DNA of 7,451 nt from NCBI GenBank assembly GCA_028293305.1, contig JAQGPD010000006.1:1-7451 (forward strand), read 5' to 3'. Positions 1-6,613 of the stretch are shown in pieces. The notes below the pieces were generated by a model, which made no database searches, was not told where the DNA came from, and saw only the letters and a program-made list of their open reading frames with translations. The position numbers and the translations under genes are program-made. Every line of letters begins with the position of its first letter. Position 1 is the first letter of the stretch. Origin of the DNA: Verrucomicrobiales bacterium. GTDB taxonomy: Bacteria; Verrucomicrobiota; Verrucomicrobiia; Verrucomicrobiales; V1-33.

Positions 1-1198
1 CGTCATAACAATCCTCAAGTCGCGAAATGCTGGCTTCCAGACCGAAGCGATCCCTAACCGTCAGGGCGGCGGCTTCGGAGAGGCGGGTGAGCTGGGCGGG
101 GTCGCGCAGGAGCGATAGGATGGCGTCCGCGAGTTCGCGCGGGGAGCGTTCGGCGACCAGCAGGCTGTCGACGCCATGGGTGACGGCTTCCGGGATGCCG
201 CCGTGGCGGGTGGCGACGACGGGGAGGCCCGTGGCCATGGCTTCCAACATGGAATTGGGGATGCCCTCCTGGTCGGCGGTGTCCGTCAGCTCGCTGGGAT
301 GGAGGAAAAGGTGGGCTTTTTGATATTCCGCCAGGAGTTTGGTCTGGTTCATCCAGCCCAGCACTTTGACATTTTCACCAAGGCCGAGTTCATCCCGGCG
401 TTTGATGAATTCCTCCTTCACCGGACCGGTGCCACAGACGATGAATTGGAGTTTTGGGAACTCGGGCACCACGAAACGCAAGGCTTCGAGCGTGGTGAAT
501 AGGCCTTTTTTGGGGATGAGGCGGCAGGCTTGGACCAAGCGCCAGGCACCATCCGCCGGGGCGGTGCGCCGCGAGGCGGGGAAAGCGTCGAGAGGAATCG
601 GCGTGTAGTTGAGGCGCAGTTTTTCCTCCGGACAACCCAGCGCCTTGAGTCCATCCAGGAGGGATTGACTGCGGGCCAGGATGAGTTTGGCCTCTTTGAA
701 CACGCACTGGAGGCTGGCAACATAGTTCCGGTCATCGGTGAATTTCACCACATCGACTCCATGGAAGGAGACGATGAACGGACCGCCCCAGGCTTGGAGC
801 ATTTCCAAATATTTCACGGCCTTGTGGCCATAATAGACATGGACCAGATCCGGCCGGTGACCGCGGAGGAGCGCCGGAAGATTGTAGGGAAAATACTCGG
901 GCGCGGAGGTGATGCAGCGTGGCGGCGGCCACTGTTTGATAACGTGTTTATACCAATAGCGGAGGATAAAATTCCCCTTCGGCCTGGGACGCACCTGGCG
1001 GTCCATGAGCACCACCGGTTCAAAGGGAAACCGTTCCTCGTGTTGGAGTTGCTCGGTGAAAACCGTGTTCCGGTAGCGGCGGAGATTGACGACCTGCCGG
1101 TAAAGGCTCTGCATTTCCGGCTTCAGCCATGTCCCGCAGAGGCTGACCAGGCGGGGCAGGACGGGGGGGGAGGAAACGGCCGGCAGAGGATCAGGCAT
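1..1198 (-). CDS. GT4-family glycosyltransferase (3' end beyond the window)
   Basis: This gene encodes a retaining glycosyltransferase of the GT4 (glycogen synthase-like, GT-B fold) type, expected to move a sugar from a nucleotide-sugar donor onto a glycan or lipid acceptor at the cytoplasmic face of the membrane. I translated it by hand: 399 codons are open without a stop up to the left edge, so the C-terminus is missing. The N-terminal acceptor domain contains 'VHVYYGHKA' (about 119-127) and 'SFHGVDV' (144-150). The donor domain begins near 'LVQACRLIPKKG' (221-232). The EX7E signature 'EGIPNSMLE' (E311 and E319) is followed by 'MATGLPVVATRHGGIPEAV', which is characteristic of GT4. There is no signal peptide. 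ATG at 1198 is the first start after an in-frame TGA. It lies 41 bases downstream of the OpgG-like gene on the same strand, so co-transcription is likely. Donor and acceptor cannot be read from the sequence; exopolysaccharide or periplasmic glucan synthesis is plausible. Confidence 0.9.
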   Translation of the reverse strand, partial: MPDPLPAVSSPPVLPRLVSLCGTWLKPEMQSLYRQVVNLRRYRNTVFTEQLQHEERFPFEPVVLMDRQVRPRPKGNFILRYWYKHVIKQWPPPRCITSAPEYFPYNLPALLRGHRPDLVHVYYGHKAVKYLEMLQAWGGPFIVSFHGVDVVKFTDDRNYVASLQCVFKEAKLILARSQSLLDGLKALGCPEEKLRLNYTPIPLDAFPASRRTAPADGAWRLVQACRLIPKKGLFTTLEALRFVVPEFPKLQFIVCGTGPVKEEFIKRRDELGLGENVKVLGWMNQTKLLAEYQKAHLFLHPSELTDTADQEGIPNSMLEAMATGLPVVATRHGGIPEAVTHGVDSLLVAERSPRELADAILSLLRDPAQLTRLSEAAALTVRDRFGLEASISRLEDCYD

Positions 1199-1201
1199 TG
1201 G

Positions 1202-1209
1202 GGAGTGGG
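1202..1209 (-). promoter_or_regulatory. C-rich leader in place of a Shine-Dalgarno sequence (GT4 gene)
   Basis: On the coding strand the bases just before the ATG read CCCACTCC, ending three bases from the start codon. There is no AGGAGG-like element in the 40-base gap. The same eight bases stand four bases before the OpgG-like start, and a close variant touches the DUF1501 start. A role in translation initiation is inferred only from this recurrence and position. Confidence 0.3.
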
Positions 1210-1239
1210 TGCAGGGGCGAATATGAATTAACGTTCACT

Positions 1240-2826
1240 TTAAGGCTTTTTCCAGAGATAAAGCCAGCGCTCACTGACGGCATTTCCCTCGGCGTTCCGG
1301 AGCTCGCAGGTGAGGTCGATGTCGCGGAGGTCGGCCGGGGGTTCGATAACAAAGAAGGCGCGCAGCACCTGGGGCATGTGGATGTCCGGGTTGCGGCCGA
1401 GATCGAGGGGGAGGCTGTCGACATTCGCCATGCTGAGGTCCGTGATGTCGGCGTGGATGAGTTTGATGGCGGGATTGTTGGTGGTGACGAAGGGCTTGAA
1501 GTCCTTGATGTCATCCCATTTCGGATCGCCGACTTTTTTCTCGGGTGCGAGGGGCTTGGCGAAGTCGATGGTGAATAACAACTGTTCCGGTTTTTGGACC
1601 GGGTGGCCGTAGCGGGTGTCCTTGACGGTGAAAAGTCCGGACGGGGCGGGGTCGCGCTGCCACACGAGGCGGTATTTGAAGTGCCAGGGTTTGCCGACTT
1701 CCGGTTTTGGATCCGGCTCCCAGACGAGAATCACGTTGTCGTTGGTTTCATCGGTGGTGGGCATTTCGATGAGGTGCAGCTGGCCTTTGTCGAAGCCTTC
1801 GCCGGGCTCCACGCGGACGCTGGGGCGGTCATGATAGTGGGCCTCCACATCCTGGTAGGATGCGAAGGAGCGGTCGCGTTGCAGGAGGGACCAGGACTGC
1901 GGTTTTTCCAAACTGAACACGCAGTGGCGGAACTGATCCGGCGTGTGGTCGAGGGGGCGGAAATGTTTCGCGCCGGTGCTGAGTTCCATCAGAAGTCCGT
2001 CGCTGTCATGGACTTCCGGACGGAAGTCGTAGGCGCGGGGGTGGGTGAGTTCGCCGAACCAGAACATGCTGGAGAAGGGGGCGAGGCCGAGTTGTTGGAC
2101 AGGTTGGCGGAGGGTGATTTCCGCGTCGATGTCCATGATCGTCTCCACGCCGGGGGTGACGGTGAATTGATAGGCCCCGGAAACGCTGGGGCCGTCAAGC
2201 AGGGCCCAGGCGGTCAGGGATTTGTCATTGGCCTCCGGGGTTTTCAGCCAGAAGTTTTGGAAGTCGGGGAATTCCTCCGGCACGCCGGGAAGGCCGCTAT
2301 TGAGGGAGAGGCCGCGGGCGGAGAGGCCGTAGGGGGCTTTGGCGGGGATGCTGCGGAAATAACTGGCACCAAGGAAGACGAGGAATTCGTCCATGTAATC
2401 CGGCGAATTCAGCTGGGTCCGGGCGCGCCAGCCCGCGTAGCCGGGAGGGGTGGGGATGCCGTTGGGGACTTGTTGTTTTCCGTAGTCGAAGAGGCTGCGG
2501 TCGAAGAAGAGCGGCTTGGCTTCCGCTCCGGCGACTTCGTAAAGTTTGACGGATTTTTTCGCGGTCCAGCCGGGGTGGAAGAAGTCGATGGAAAACGGCT
2601 TTTTGTCAGGGGCCCAAAGGCCGGCATCCATCCTGAAGCGGATGTCGCGATGCTGATCGTAAGTGAGATTTTTCCAAAAATCCGCAAGGTCGTCAGCCGG
2701 GGCCGCGTAGGGAACGGCCGCGCGCTCCTTGGCGAGGTTGCGGACGGTTTCGAACGAAAAATCTTCAGCCATGGCGGAGGTCAGGCAGGCGAAAAGGGAG
2801 ACAGCGGAGAGAAGGGCGCGGGTCAT
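1240..2826 (-). CDS. Periplasmic glucan biosynthesis protein, OpgG/OpgD (MdoG) family
   Basis: This 528-residue protein belongs to the MdoG family, which acts in the periplasm on osmoregulated periplasmic glucans (beta-1,2-linked glucose backbones). E. coli OpgG (about 511 residues) and OpgD (about 551) are of similar length, and work on them defined glycoside hydrolase family GH186. A Sec signal peptide is clear: R3, a hydrophobic stretch at 4-17, and a probable cut after 'AMA' at residue 20. The mature start 'EDFSFETVRNLAKE' is family-typical. Conserved blocks include 'YDQHRDIRFR' (56-65), 'RPEVHDSDGL' (269-278) and 'DETNDNVILVWEP' (359-371), the last two rich in the acidic residues expected at the active cleft. 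The C-terminal Ig-like domain covers roughly 400-528. ATG at 2826 places the signal peptide correctly. OpgH, the usual partner glucosyltransferase, is not in the window; a GT4 gene follows and a sensor-regulator precedes. Whether it resembles OpgG or OpgD more closely cannot be decided here, so no symbol is given. Confidence 0.93.
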   Translation of the reverse strand: MTRALLSAVSLFACLTSAMAEDFSFETVRNLAKERAAVPYAAPADDLADFWKNLTYDQHRDIRFRMDAGLWAPDKKPFSIDFFHPGWTAKKSVKLYEVAGAEAKPLFFDRSLFDYGKQQVPNGIPTPPGYAGWRARTQLNSPDYMDEFLVFLGASYFRSIPAKAPYGLSARGLSLNSGLPGVPEEFPDFQNFWLKTPEANDKSLTAWALLDGPSVSGAYQFTVTPGVETIMDIDAEITLRQPVQQLGLAPFSSMFWFGELTHPRAYDFRPEVHDSDGLLMELSTGAKHFRPLDHTPDQFRHCVFSLEKPQSWSLLQRDRSFASYQDVEAHYHDRPSVRVEPGEGFDKGQLHLIEMPTTDETNDNVILVWEPDPKPEVGKPWHFKYRLVWQRDPAPSGLFTVKDTRYGHPVQKPEQLLFTIDFAKPLAPEKKVGDPKWDDIKDFKPFVTTNNPAIKLIHADITDLSMANVDSLPLDLGRNPDIHMPQVLRAFFVIEPPADLRDIDLTCELRNAEGNAVSERWLYLWKKP

Positions 2827-2830
2827 GGAC

Positions 2831-2841
2831 GGAGTGGGGGG
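2831..2841 (-). promoter_or_regulatory. C-rich leader in place of a Shine-Dalgarno sequence (OpgG-like gene)
   Basis: The coding strand reads CCCCCCACTCC, ending four bases before the ATG, with TTTTTT slightly further upstream. It contains no purine-rich ribosome binding site and resembles the anti-Shine-Dalgarno sequence rather than its complement. It shares CCCACTCC with the leader of the downstream glycosyltransferase gene. The functional reading is inferred. Confidence 0.3.
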
Positions 2842-2867
2842 AGCAAAAAAGGGCGGCGATGCTTAAA

Positions 2868-2931
2868 CGATCCCTGCGGTGATGCAATTGCGATCCGTGG
2901 GGGGATCGGGAATGAATGACAGGCTTGTCAT
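2868..2931. promoter_or_regulatory. Cluster of small symmetric sequences upstream of the OpgG-like gene; candidate operator region
   Basis: The 112-base spacer between the regulator and the OpgG-like gene contains several ordered elements. CGATCC (2891-2896) and GGATCG (2903-2908) form a perfect 6-base inverted repeat with a 6-base centre. ATGACA (2916-2921) and TGTCAT (2926-2931) form another around GGCT. GCAATTGC (2884-2891) is a palindrome. CGATCCCTGCGGTG at 2868 recurs at 2891 with 11 of 14 matches, 23 bases apart, close to two helical turns. None is followed by a T-run on the minus strand, so terminator function is unlikely. Binding by the neighbouring LuxR-type protein is a guess from position. 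No convincing -35/-10 pair was found. Confidence 0.35.
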
Positions 2932-2938
2932 GGCAGCG

Positions 2939-3994
2939 TCACAGGCCGGGTGGCGGGCCGGATCCGGGGGGAAGGCGGTGCGTGGTCGCGTCGCGGGCGG
3001 TGCGCCAGAGGGTGGCGGCGGCGTGACGGTGGTCAACGCAGAGTTTTTTGAAAATGCGGTCGAGGTGGTTTTTGACGGTGTGCGGGCTGATGCCGAGGAT
3101 GATGGCGATTTCATCGTTGGATTTTCCCTCGCTCAGCCAGTCCATGACCTCGCGCTCGCGCCGGGAAAGGGATTCTGAAGGCGTCGGCGCGGCTTCATCC
3201 TCAACGAGAAGCACCGCAGCGCCGGCCCGCCGGGACTGGACCAGCCGGACGCGGATGGACCGGTTGTTTTGTTGGAGCAGGACCTCGGGGAAGGGGCGTC
3301 GGGGAGAGGTCCTGGTTTTTTCAATGTAGAGCTGCGCCAGCGCGGGCGGCAGCGCACCGCCGGCCCATGTTTCCGCCGGGACGAAATGCCGGAGGCGCTG
3401 GCGGGCGGTCGTGGAACCCCACGCCCGGGCCCCGCGCGGGTCGGTGAAAATGAGGCTGTGCCGCATTTCCCGCTCCATGGTTTCGATCAACTGCCGGGTC
3501 GCCGGCGAGGGGTTTTCCATGGCCTGCACCGCCAGATCCTCGAGGGAAAAATCCACTCCCGCCGCACCGAGGCATTGGCCATTCACCAAAATCGGTGAGG
3601 CCAGGGTGACGATCAGCACCGACTGACCGCCCATGGGATATTCATAGGGACCGACCATCACGCTGCGCCGCATCCTTGTGGGAAGCATATAATAAGCGCC
3701 GCGTTTCGGGTCGTTGCTGGCAATATTCGCCTCCACGTGGATCCCGCCAAAGCGCCGATGCCACACCGGGAGGAACCGTCCCGTCGCGTCGTGTCCCGTG
3801 GCATTCACAAAATCCGCGTCCTTTCCATCCAGGGCATCCGGCTCCCAGACGGCCCATACGCCCAGGTAGCGTGGATTCGCCTCCAGAGCCCGGCGCAGGA
3901 TCGCGCTGTGCAGCTCCCGGTCCACCACCGAAAGCGCCTTCAATCCCGCGAACAATGCCGCCAACTGATCCGGAGCGCCGTGAGTTAGTATCAT
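2939..3994 (-). CDS. One-component regulator: Cache-like sensor domain fused to a LuxR (GerE) helix-turn-helix, apparently soluble
   Basis: This 351-residue protein probably senses a small ligand and binds DNA. Residues about 20-155 resemble a Cache (PDC) sensor: 'YLGVWAVWEPDALDG' (43-57), 'AYYMLPTR' (100-107), 'VGPYEYPMGG' (114-123) and 'LGAAGVDFSLEDL' (142-154), in the order seen in chemoreceptor and kinase Cache domains. Residues about 160-265 are a less recognisable linker or second domain. Residues 276-326 form a LuxR/GerE helix-turn-helix, 'LSRREREVMDWL' through 'SPHTVKNHLDRIFKKLCV', with the family's E-I-A and T-V-K-N-H positions. No signal peptide or membrane helix is visible. An in-frame TAG lies four codons before the ATG, so a missed N-terminal membrane anchor is unlikely from this start. 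The C-terminus is Gly/Pro-rich ('LPPGSGPPPGL'). It lies directly upstream of the OpgG-like gene on the same strand, which makes that operon a natural target. The ligand is unknown. Confidence 0.85.
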   Translation of the reverse strand: MILTHGAPDQLAALFAGLKALSVVDRELHSAILRRALEANPRYLGVWAVWEPDALDGKDADFVNATGHDATGRFLPVWHRRFGGIHVEANIASNDPKRGAYYMLPTRMRRSVMVGPYEYPMGGQSVLIVTLASPILVNGQCLGAAGVDFSLEDLAVQAMENPSPATRQLIETMEREMRHSLIFTDPRGARAWGSTTARQRLRHFVPAETWAGGALPPALAQLYIEKTRTSPRRPFPEVLLQQNNRSIRVRLVQSRRAGAAVLLVEDEAAPTPSESLSRREREVMDWLSEGKSNDEIAIILGISPHTVKNHLDRIFKKLCVDHRHAAATLWRTARDATTHRLPPGSGPPPGL

Positions 3995-4054
3995 GTGGAT
4001 GCGTGACTAAAAACGGATAGTAAAAAGAGAGGCCGGAGGTTTTGTTTGCGTATT

Positions 4055-4078
4055 CCTGACAAAACCAAGAACGTCAGG
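4055..4078. promoter_or_regulatory. Interrupted palindrome upstream of the regulator gene
   Basis: CCTGAC (4055-4060) and GTCAGG (4073-4078) are perfect inverted 6-mers separated by 12 bases, 60 bases upstream of the regulator's ATG and just after the stop of the MBL-fold gene. The loop is A-rich on the plus strand, and the minus strand has no T-run immediately after the stem, so it is a poor intrinsic terminator. The TGAC/GTCA half-sites also occur in the ATGACA/TGTCAT repeat before the OpgG-like gene, though at a different spacing. An autoregulatory site is possible but unproven. Confidence 0.25.
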
Positions 4079-4086
4079 TGGACGGT

Positions 4087-4992
4087 CTATAGCAATTCCA
4101 TCTGATGCCAGGCCGGTGCCGAAGCCGGGGCCACGGTCGGTGCCGGCGGGCCGGCCTCGCGGGCGAGGGCGACAGCAAGCGGCGGCGGCACCGCAATCGG
4201 CACGGGCCGGGTGCGGACGCGGAACCATGGGGTGGCTTCATGCGCGGCGGCGCAATGCACATCAACCTCCGCCAGCTCCCGCGCGGCCAGCACGGCGCGG
4301 ATGGCGGCGGTGGCGAGGTCGGGGGTATTGCAGTCCCGGCTGAGATGGCCCAGGACGATCCGTTCCAACCGGGCGCAGGCCATTTCCGCGATGAAGGCGG
4401 CGGTTTGTTCATTGGATAAATGCCCGTGTCTTCCCTGGATGCGCTGCTTGGTGGACCAGGGGCGTTTGGTGTCCTGACTTAAAAGTTCGGTGTCGTAATT
4501 GGCCTCAATAAAAAGCGTGTCCAGCGCCCGCAGTTTTTGCCGCATCAGCGGTGTGATGTGACCGACATCGCTCAAAATCCCCAGCGCGGCCTCGCCGTGG
4601 CGCAGCACCAGACCCACCGGCTCCGCAGCGTCGTGGGGCACGGGGAAGGTCTCCATTTTCAGTCCGGCGAATTCAAAACTTCCCGCGCCGGGGACGATGT
4701 GCCAGTTTTTTTCGCCCTTCATGGAGTCGCGCATGACCTCGCGAGTGCGGGCGTTGCACAAAATGGGCAGAGGATGTTTTTTGGTTAGAAGATCCAGGCC
4801 GCGGCAGTGGTCGCCGTGTTCATGCGTGATGAAAATACCGTTCAGACTTTCGGGCGCGACGCCCGCGAGCGCGAGGCGTTCGATCAGCCGCGTGGCGCTG
4901 AGGCCGGCATCGATCAAAAGGCGCGAGGTGCCGGTGCAGACGAGGGCGGAATTGCCCGCACTGCCGCTTCCGAGGACGATCAACTTCAACAT
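4087..4992 (-). CDS. MBL-fold metallo-hydrolase, YycJ/WalJ-like
   Basis: This 301-residue cytoplasmic protein is a metallo-beta-lactamase-fold hydrolase. The N-terminus 'LKLIVLGSGSAGNSALV' followed by 'LLIDAGLSATRL' (25-36) is the hallmark of the YycJ/WalJ/VicX group, some members of which are reported to act as nucleases on DNA. The metal-binding motif 'THEHGDH' spans 56-62. Further likely ligands are H120 in 'VPHD', D142 in 'ILSDVGH', and the histidines at 189-191 ('HGHLSN') or H216 ('LGHLSRDCN'). The ANYD motif (164-167) is also present, as in the family. The catalytic domain ends near residue 258. A tail of about 40 residues, rich in proline and alanine, follows and is not needed for the fold; close relatives are often about 260 residues. 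ATG at 4992 starts at the first beta strand. Flanking gaps are 67 and 92 bases, so it may be a separate transcription unit. The in vivo substrate is not established. Confidence 0.88.
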   Translation of the reverse strand: MLKLIVLGSGSAGNSALVCTGTSRLLIDAGLSATRLIERLALAGVAPESLNGIFITHEHGDHCRGLDLLTKKHPLPILCNARTREVMRDSMKGEKNWHIVPGAGSFEFAGLKMETFPVPHDAAEPVGLVLRHGEAALGILSDVGHITPLMRQKLRALDTLFIEANYDTELLSQDTKRPWSTKQRIQGRHGHLSNEQTAAFIAEMACARLERIVLGHLSRDCNTPDLATAAIRAVLAARELAEVDVHCAAAHEATPWFRVRTRPVPIAVPPPLAVALAREAGPPAPTVAPASAPAWHQMELL

Positions 4993-5059
4993 AGGGCTGC
5001 ATAGCCTCTAGGCCGAGCCCGCCGGGGTGTCAATCGGGGCGGCGGAAATGCGGCCCGGA

Positions 5060-6595
5060 TCAGCCCATGAAACCAAGGTTCCGGTTGGCGAAGCGGTTGA
5101 GATTGGGGAACACGATATCCAGTTCCGATTCCCCCAAACCAAACCACCGGGCCAGCGTGGCGGCGTATTCATCCGTGCTGGTGGAGGGCAGAAAACGCCC
5201 CGTCGCGCCGCTGCCGGAATCAGTATCGTCCGGCCCGCCGAGTTGTTGGACGGGGAAGGTGCCATAGACTTTTCCGCCCGCGACGGCGCCGCCCATGATC
5301 ATGTGGTGGCTGGACCAGGCGTGGTCCGTGCCGAGCCCGTTGGATTTGAAAGTGCGGCCGAAATCGCTGATGGAAAATGTGGTGACTTTTTCCGGAATGG
5401 ATAGCGACTGGGTGGCCGCGTAGAATTTCGCCATGGCCCGGCTGACAGAGGCCATGAGATTGTTATGGGCCAGGGGCTGATCCCCGTGGGTGTCGAATCC
5501 GCCGATGGAGCAGAAAAAGATCTGACGCTGCATGCCCAGATAGTTCCGCTCCGCGATGATGCGGGCGATGGTGTGAAGCTGCTGCTCAAGTCCGGACAGG
5601 TTGTTGTAACTGGCGACCGTGGCGGGAATTCCGAAGGCGGTGTTGATGGCCGTGCCGATGGCGGCGTCCGGGTTGCCGGTGGTGAGTCTTGTCAGGGCGG
5701 TGGAAAGGGAGGCGCCGTTCAGGAGGGCGCGTTCATTGATATTCCGGAAATCGCGCAGCGTCAGATTGGCGCGCTCCGCATCCAACAACGCATCGCCGCC
5801 CGCCGCGCCGGGATCGCGCAGGATTTTATCCATCAGCGTTTTCCGGGTGCCGCTGTAGTTGGTGAAAGTCACGGCTCCGCCGGTGCCGATTTGGAATTGA
5901 TTGACGATGTCCCCCACTTCCCAAGTGTTGCTGCCGGCCATGGAGACGCTCATGGAAATCGAGCCGGACGGGATGCCTTGCCTGACAAGTTCCTCCTTCA
6001 TCCTGTCCACGCTGCGCCCGCCCCAGCCGGTGCGGCTGATTTGGTCAGGGACGGAGGTCATCCATTCCGTGACCTGGTCATTGTGGGAAAAAAGCTGCGG
6101 CGGCTTGCGGCGGGTGCCGGCGCGGTATTGAGCGCGGGTCAATGGCTCGACCAAGGTGCCGACGCCGGGAAGGAAGGCGAGTTTGTTTTGGTTATAAAGC
6201 GTTTGCACGCCGGTCATGGCGTTGTGCACGGCGTATCCGCTGTCGGCGGCTCCTGTTAGCGGGATGCCGTAATAAGCGTTGGGATTCGCGGCCCCACCCA
6301 CCAGTGGACGCGCGGCGGCTTCCGCGGCATCCCGCCAAAGGGCAAGCCTCGGACCGCGGATGGCGCGGTAGTTGTCATAACGGGCCGCATCCCATGGGAT
6401 CAACATATTGGAGGCGTCATTGCCGCCGTTGAGGAAAAGACACACCAGTGCCTTGTAATCCGACACGTTGGTGGCGGCGACGGCGTTGTTGAGAAGCCGG
6501 AGGTCGAAGAGCGCATTCGTCGCTCCAAGGCCCAGGCCATAGCCGGCGGCATTCCTCAAAAACGAGCGGCGGGAAAAAATTTCGCGGGAGGACAT
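5060..6595 (-). CDS. DUF1501 domain-containing protein with Tat signal
   Basis: This complete 511-residue protein of the DUF1501 family is related to the alkaline phosphatase/sulfatase superfamily by fold prediction; its reaction is unknown. A twin-arginine signal is evident: 'SRRSFL' at 8-13, then a Gly/Ala/Leu-rich hydrophobic stretch, with possible cleavage near 'AVAA' (38-41). This implies export in folded form, as for many cofactor- or metal-containing proteins. Family-typical blocks are 'VCLFLNGGNDASNM' (51-64), 'LFSHNDQ' (168-174), 'IGGFDTHGDQ' (364-373) and 'DFGRTFKSNGLGTDHAW' (411-427); the Asp and His residues in the last two are the likely metal or catalytic ligands. The C-terminal 'ATLARWFGLGESEL' (479-492) is also usual. 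ATG at 6595 puts the RR motif at the expected place. The gene follows the DUF1800 gene on the same strand after 112 bases, the common order of this pair. An A/T octamer repeat array ends 18 bases before its start. Confidence 0.93.
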   Translation of the reverse strand: MSSREIFSRRSFLRNAAGYGLGLGATNALFDLRLLNNAVAATNVSDYKALVCLFLNGGNDASNMLIPWDAARYDNYRAIRGPRLALWRDAAEAAARPLVGGAANPNAYYGIPLTGAADSGYAVHNAMTGVQTLYNQNKLAFLPGVGTLVEPLTRAQYRAGTRRKPPQLFSHNDQVTEWMTSVPDQISRTGWGGRSVDRMKEELVRQGIPSGSISMSVSMAGSNTWEVGDIVNQFQIGTGGAVTFTNYSGTRKTLMDKILRDPGAAGGDALLDAERANLTLRDFRNINERALLNGASLSTALTRLTTGNPDAAIGTAINTAFGIPATVASYNNLSGLEQQLHTIARIIAERNYLGMQRQIFFCSIGGFDTHGDQPLAHNNLMASVSRAMAKFYAATQSLSIPEKVTTFSISDFGRTFKSNGLGTDHAWSSHHMIMGGAVAGGKVYGTFPVQQLGGPDDTDSGSGATGRFLPSTSTDEYAATLARWFGLGESELDIVFPNLNRFANRNLGFMG

Positions 6596-6605
6596 GGGGT
6601 GGGGG
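6596..6605 (-). promoter_or_regulatory. C-rich leader in place of a Shine-Dalgarno sequence (DUF1501 gene)
   Basis: The coding strand reads CCCCCACCCC directly against the ATG, preceded by AATTTTC and the octamer array. No purine-rich ribosome binding site is present. The element resembles the leaders at 1202-1209 and 2831-2841. Its role is inferred. Confidence 0.3.
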
Positions 6606-6613
6606 AAAATTTT

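Noticed and set aside
530..1231. A 233-codon plus-strand open frame opposite the glycosyltransferase
   Set aside because: The minus strand carries a continuous 399-codon GT4 protein with the EX7E motif over the same bases. The plus-strand frame has no motif.
2891..2908. An intrinsic terminator after the regulator gene
   Set aside because: A 6-base stem with a 6-base loop is followed on the minus strand by CAATTGC rather than a T-run.
1594..2919. A 441-codon open frame on the plus strand opposite the OpgG-like gene
   Set aside because: Its translation shows no recognisable domain and is low-complexity Gly/Glu/Val-rich. It is the antisense shadow expected from GC-rich codon use, and the minus-strand protein has a signal peptide and family motifs.
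4055..4078. An intrinsic terminator after the MBL-fold gene
   Set aside because: The stem is only 6 bases with a 12-base loop, and no T-run directly follows it on the minus strand.
4981..5059. A hairpin or regulatory element before the MBL-fold gene
   Set aside because: Only a 4-base stem (GGCT/AGCC) is present near the start, which is expected by chance in GC-rich sequence.
5465..6259. A 264-codon plus-strand open frame opposite the DUF1501 gene
   Set aside because: Antisense shadow: no domain, and the minus-strand gene has conserved motifs throughout.
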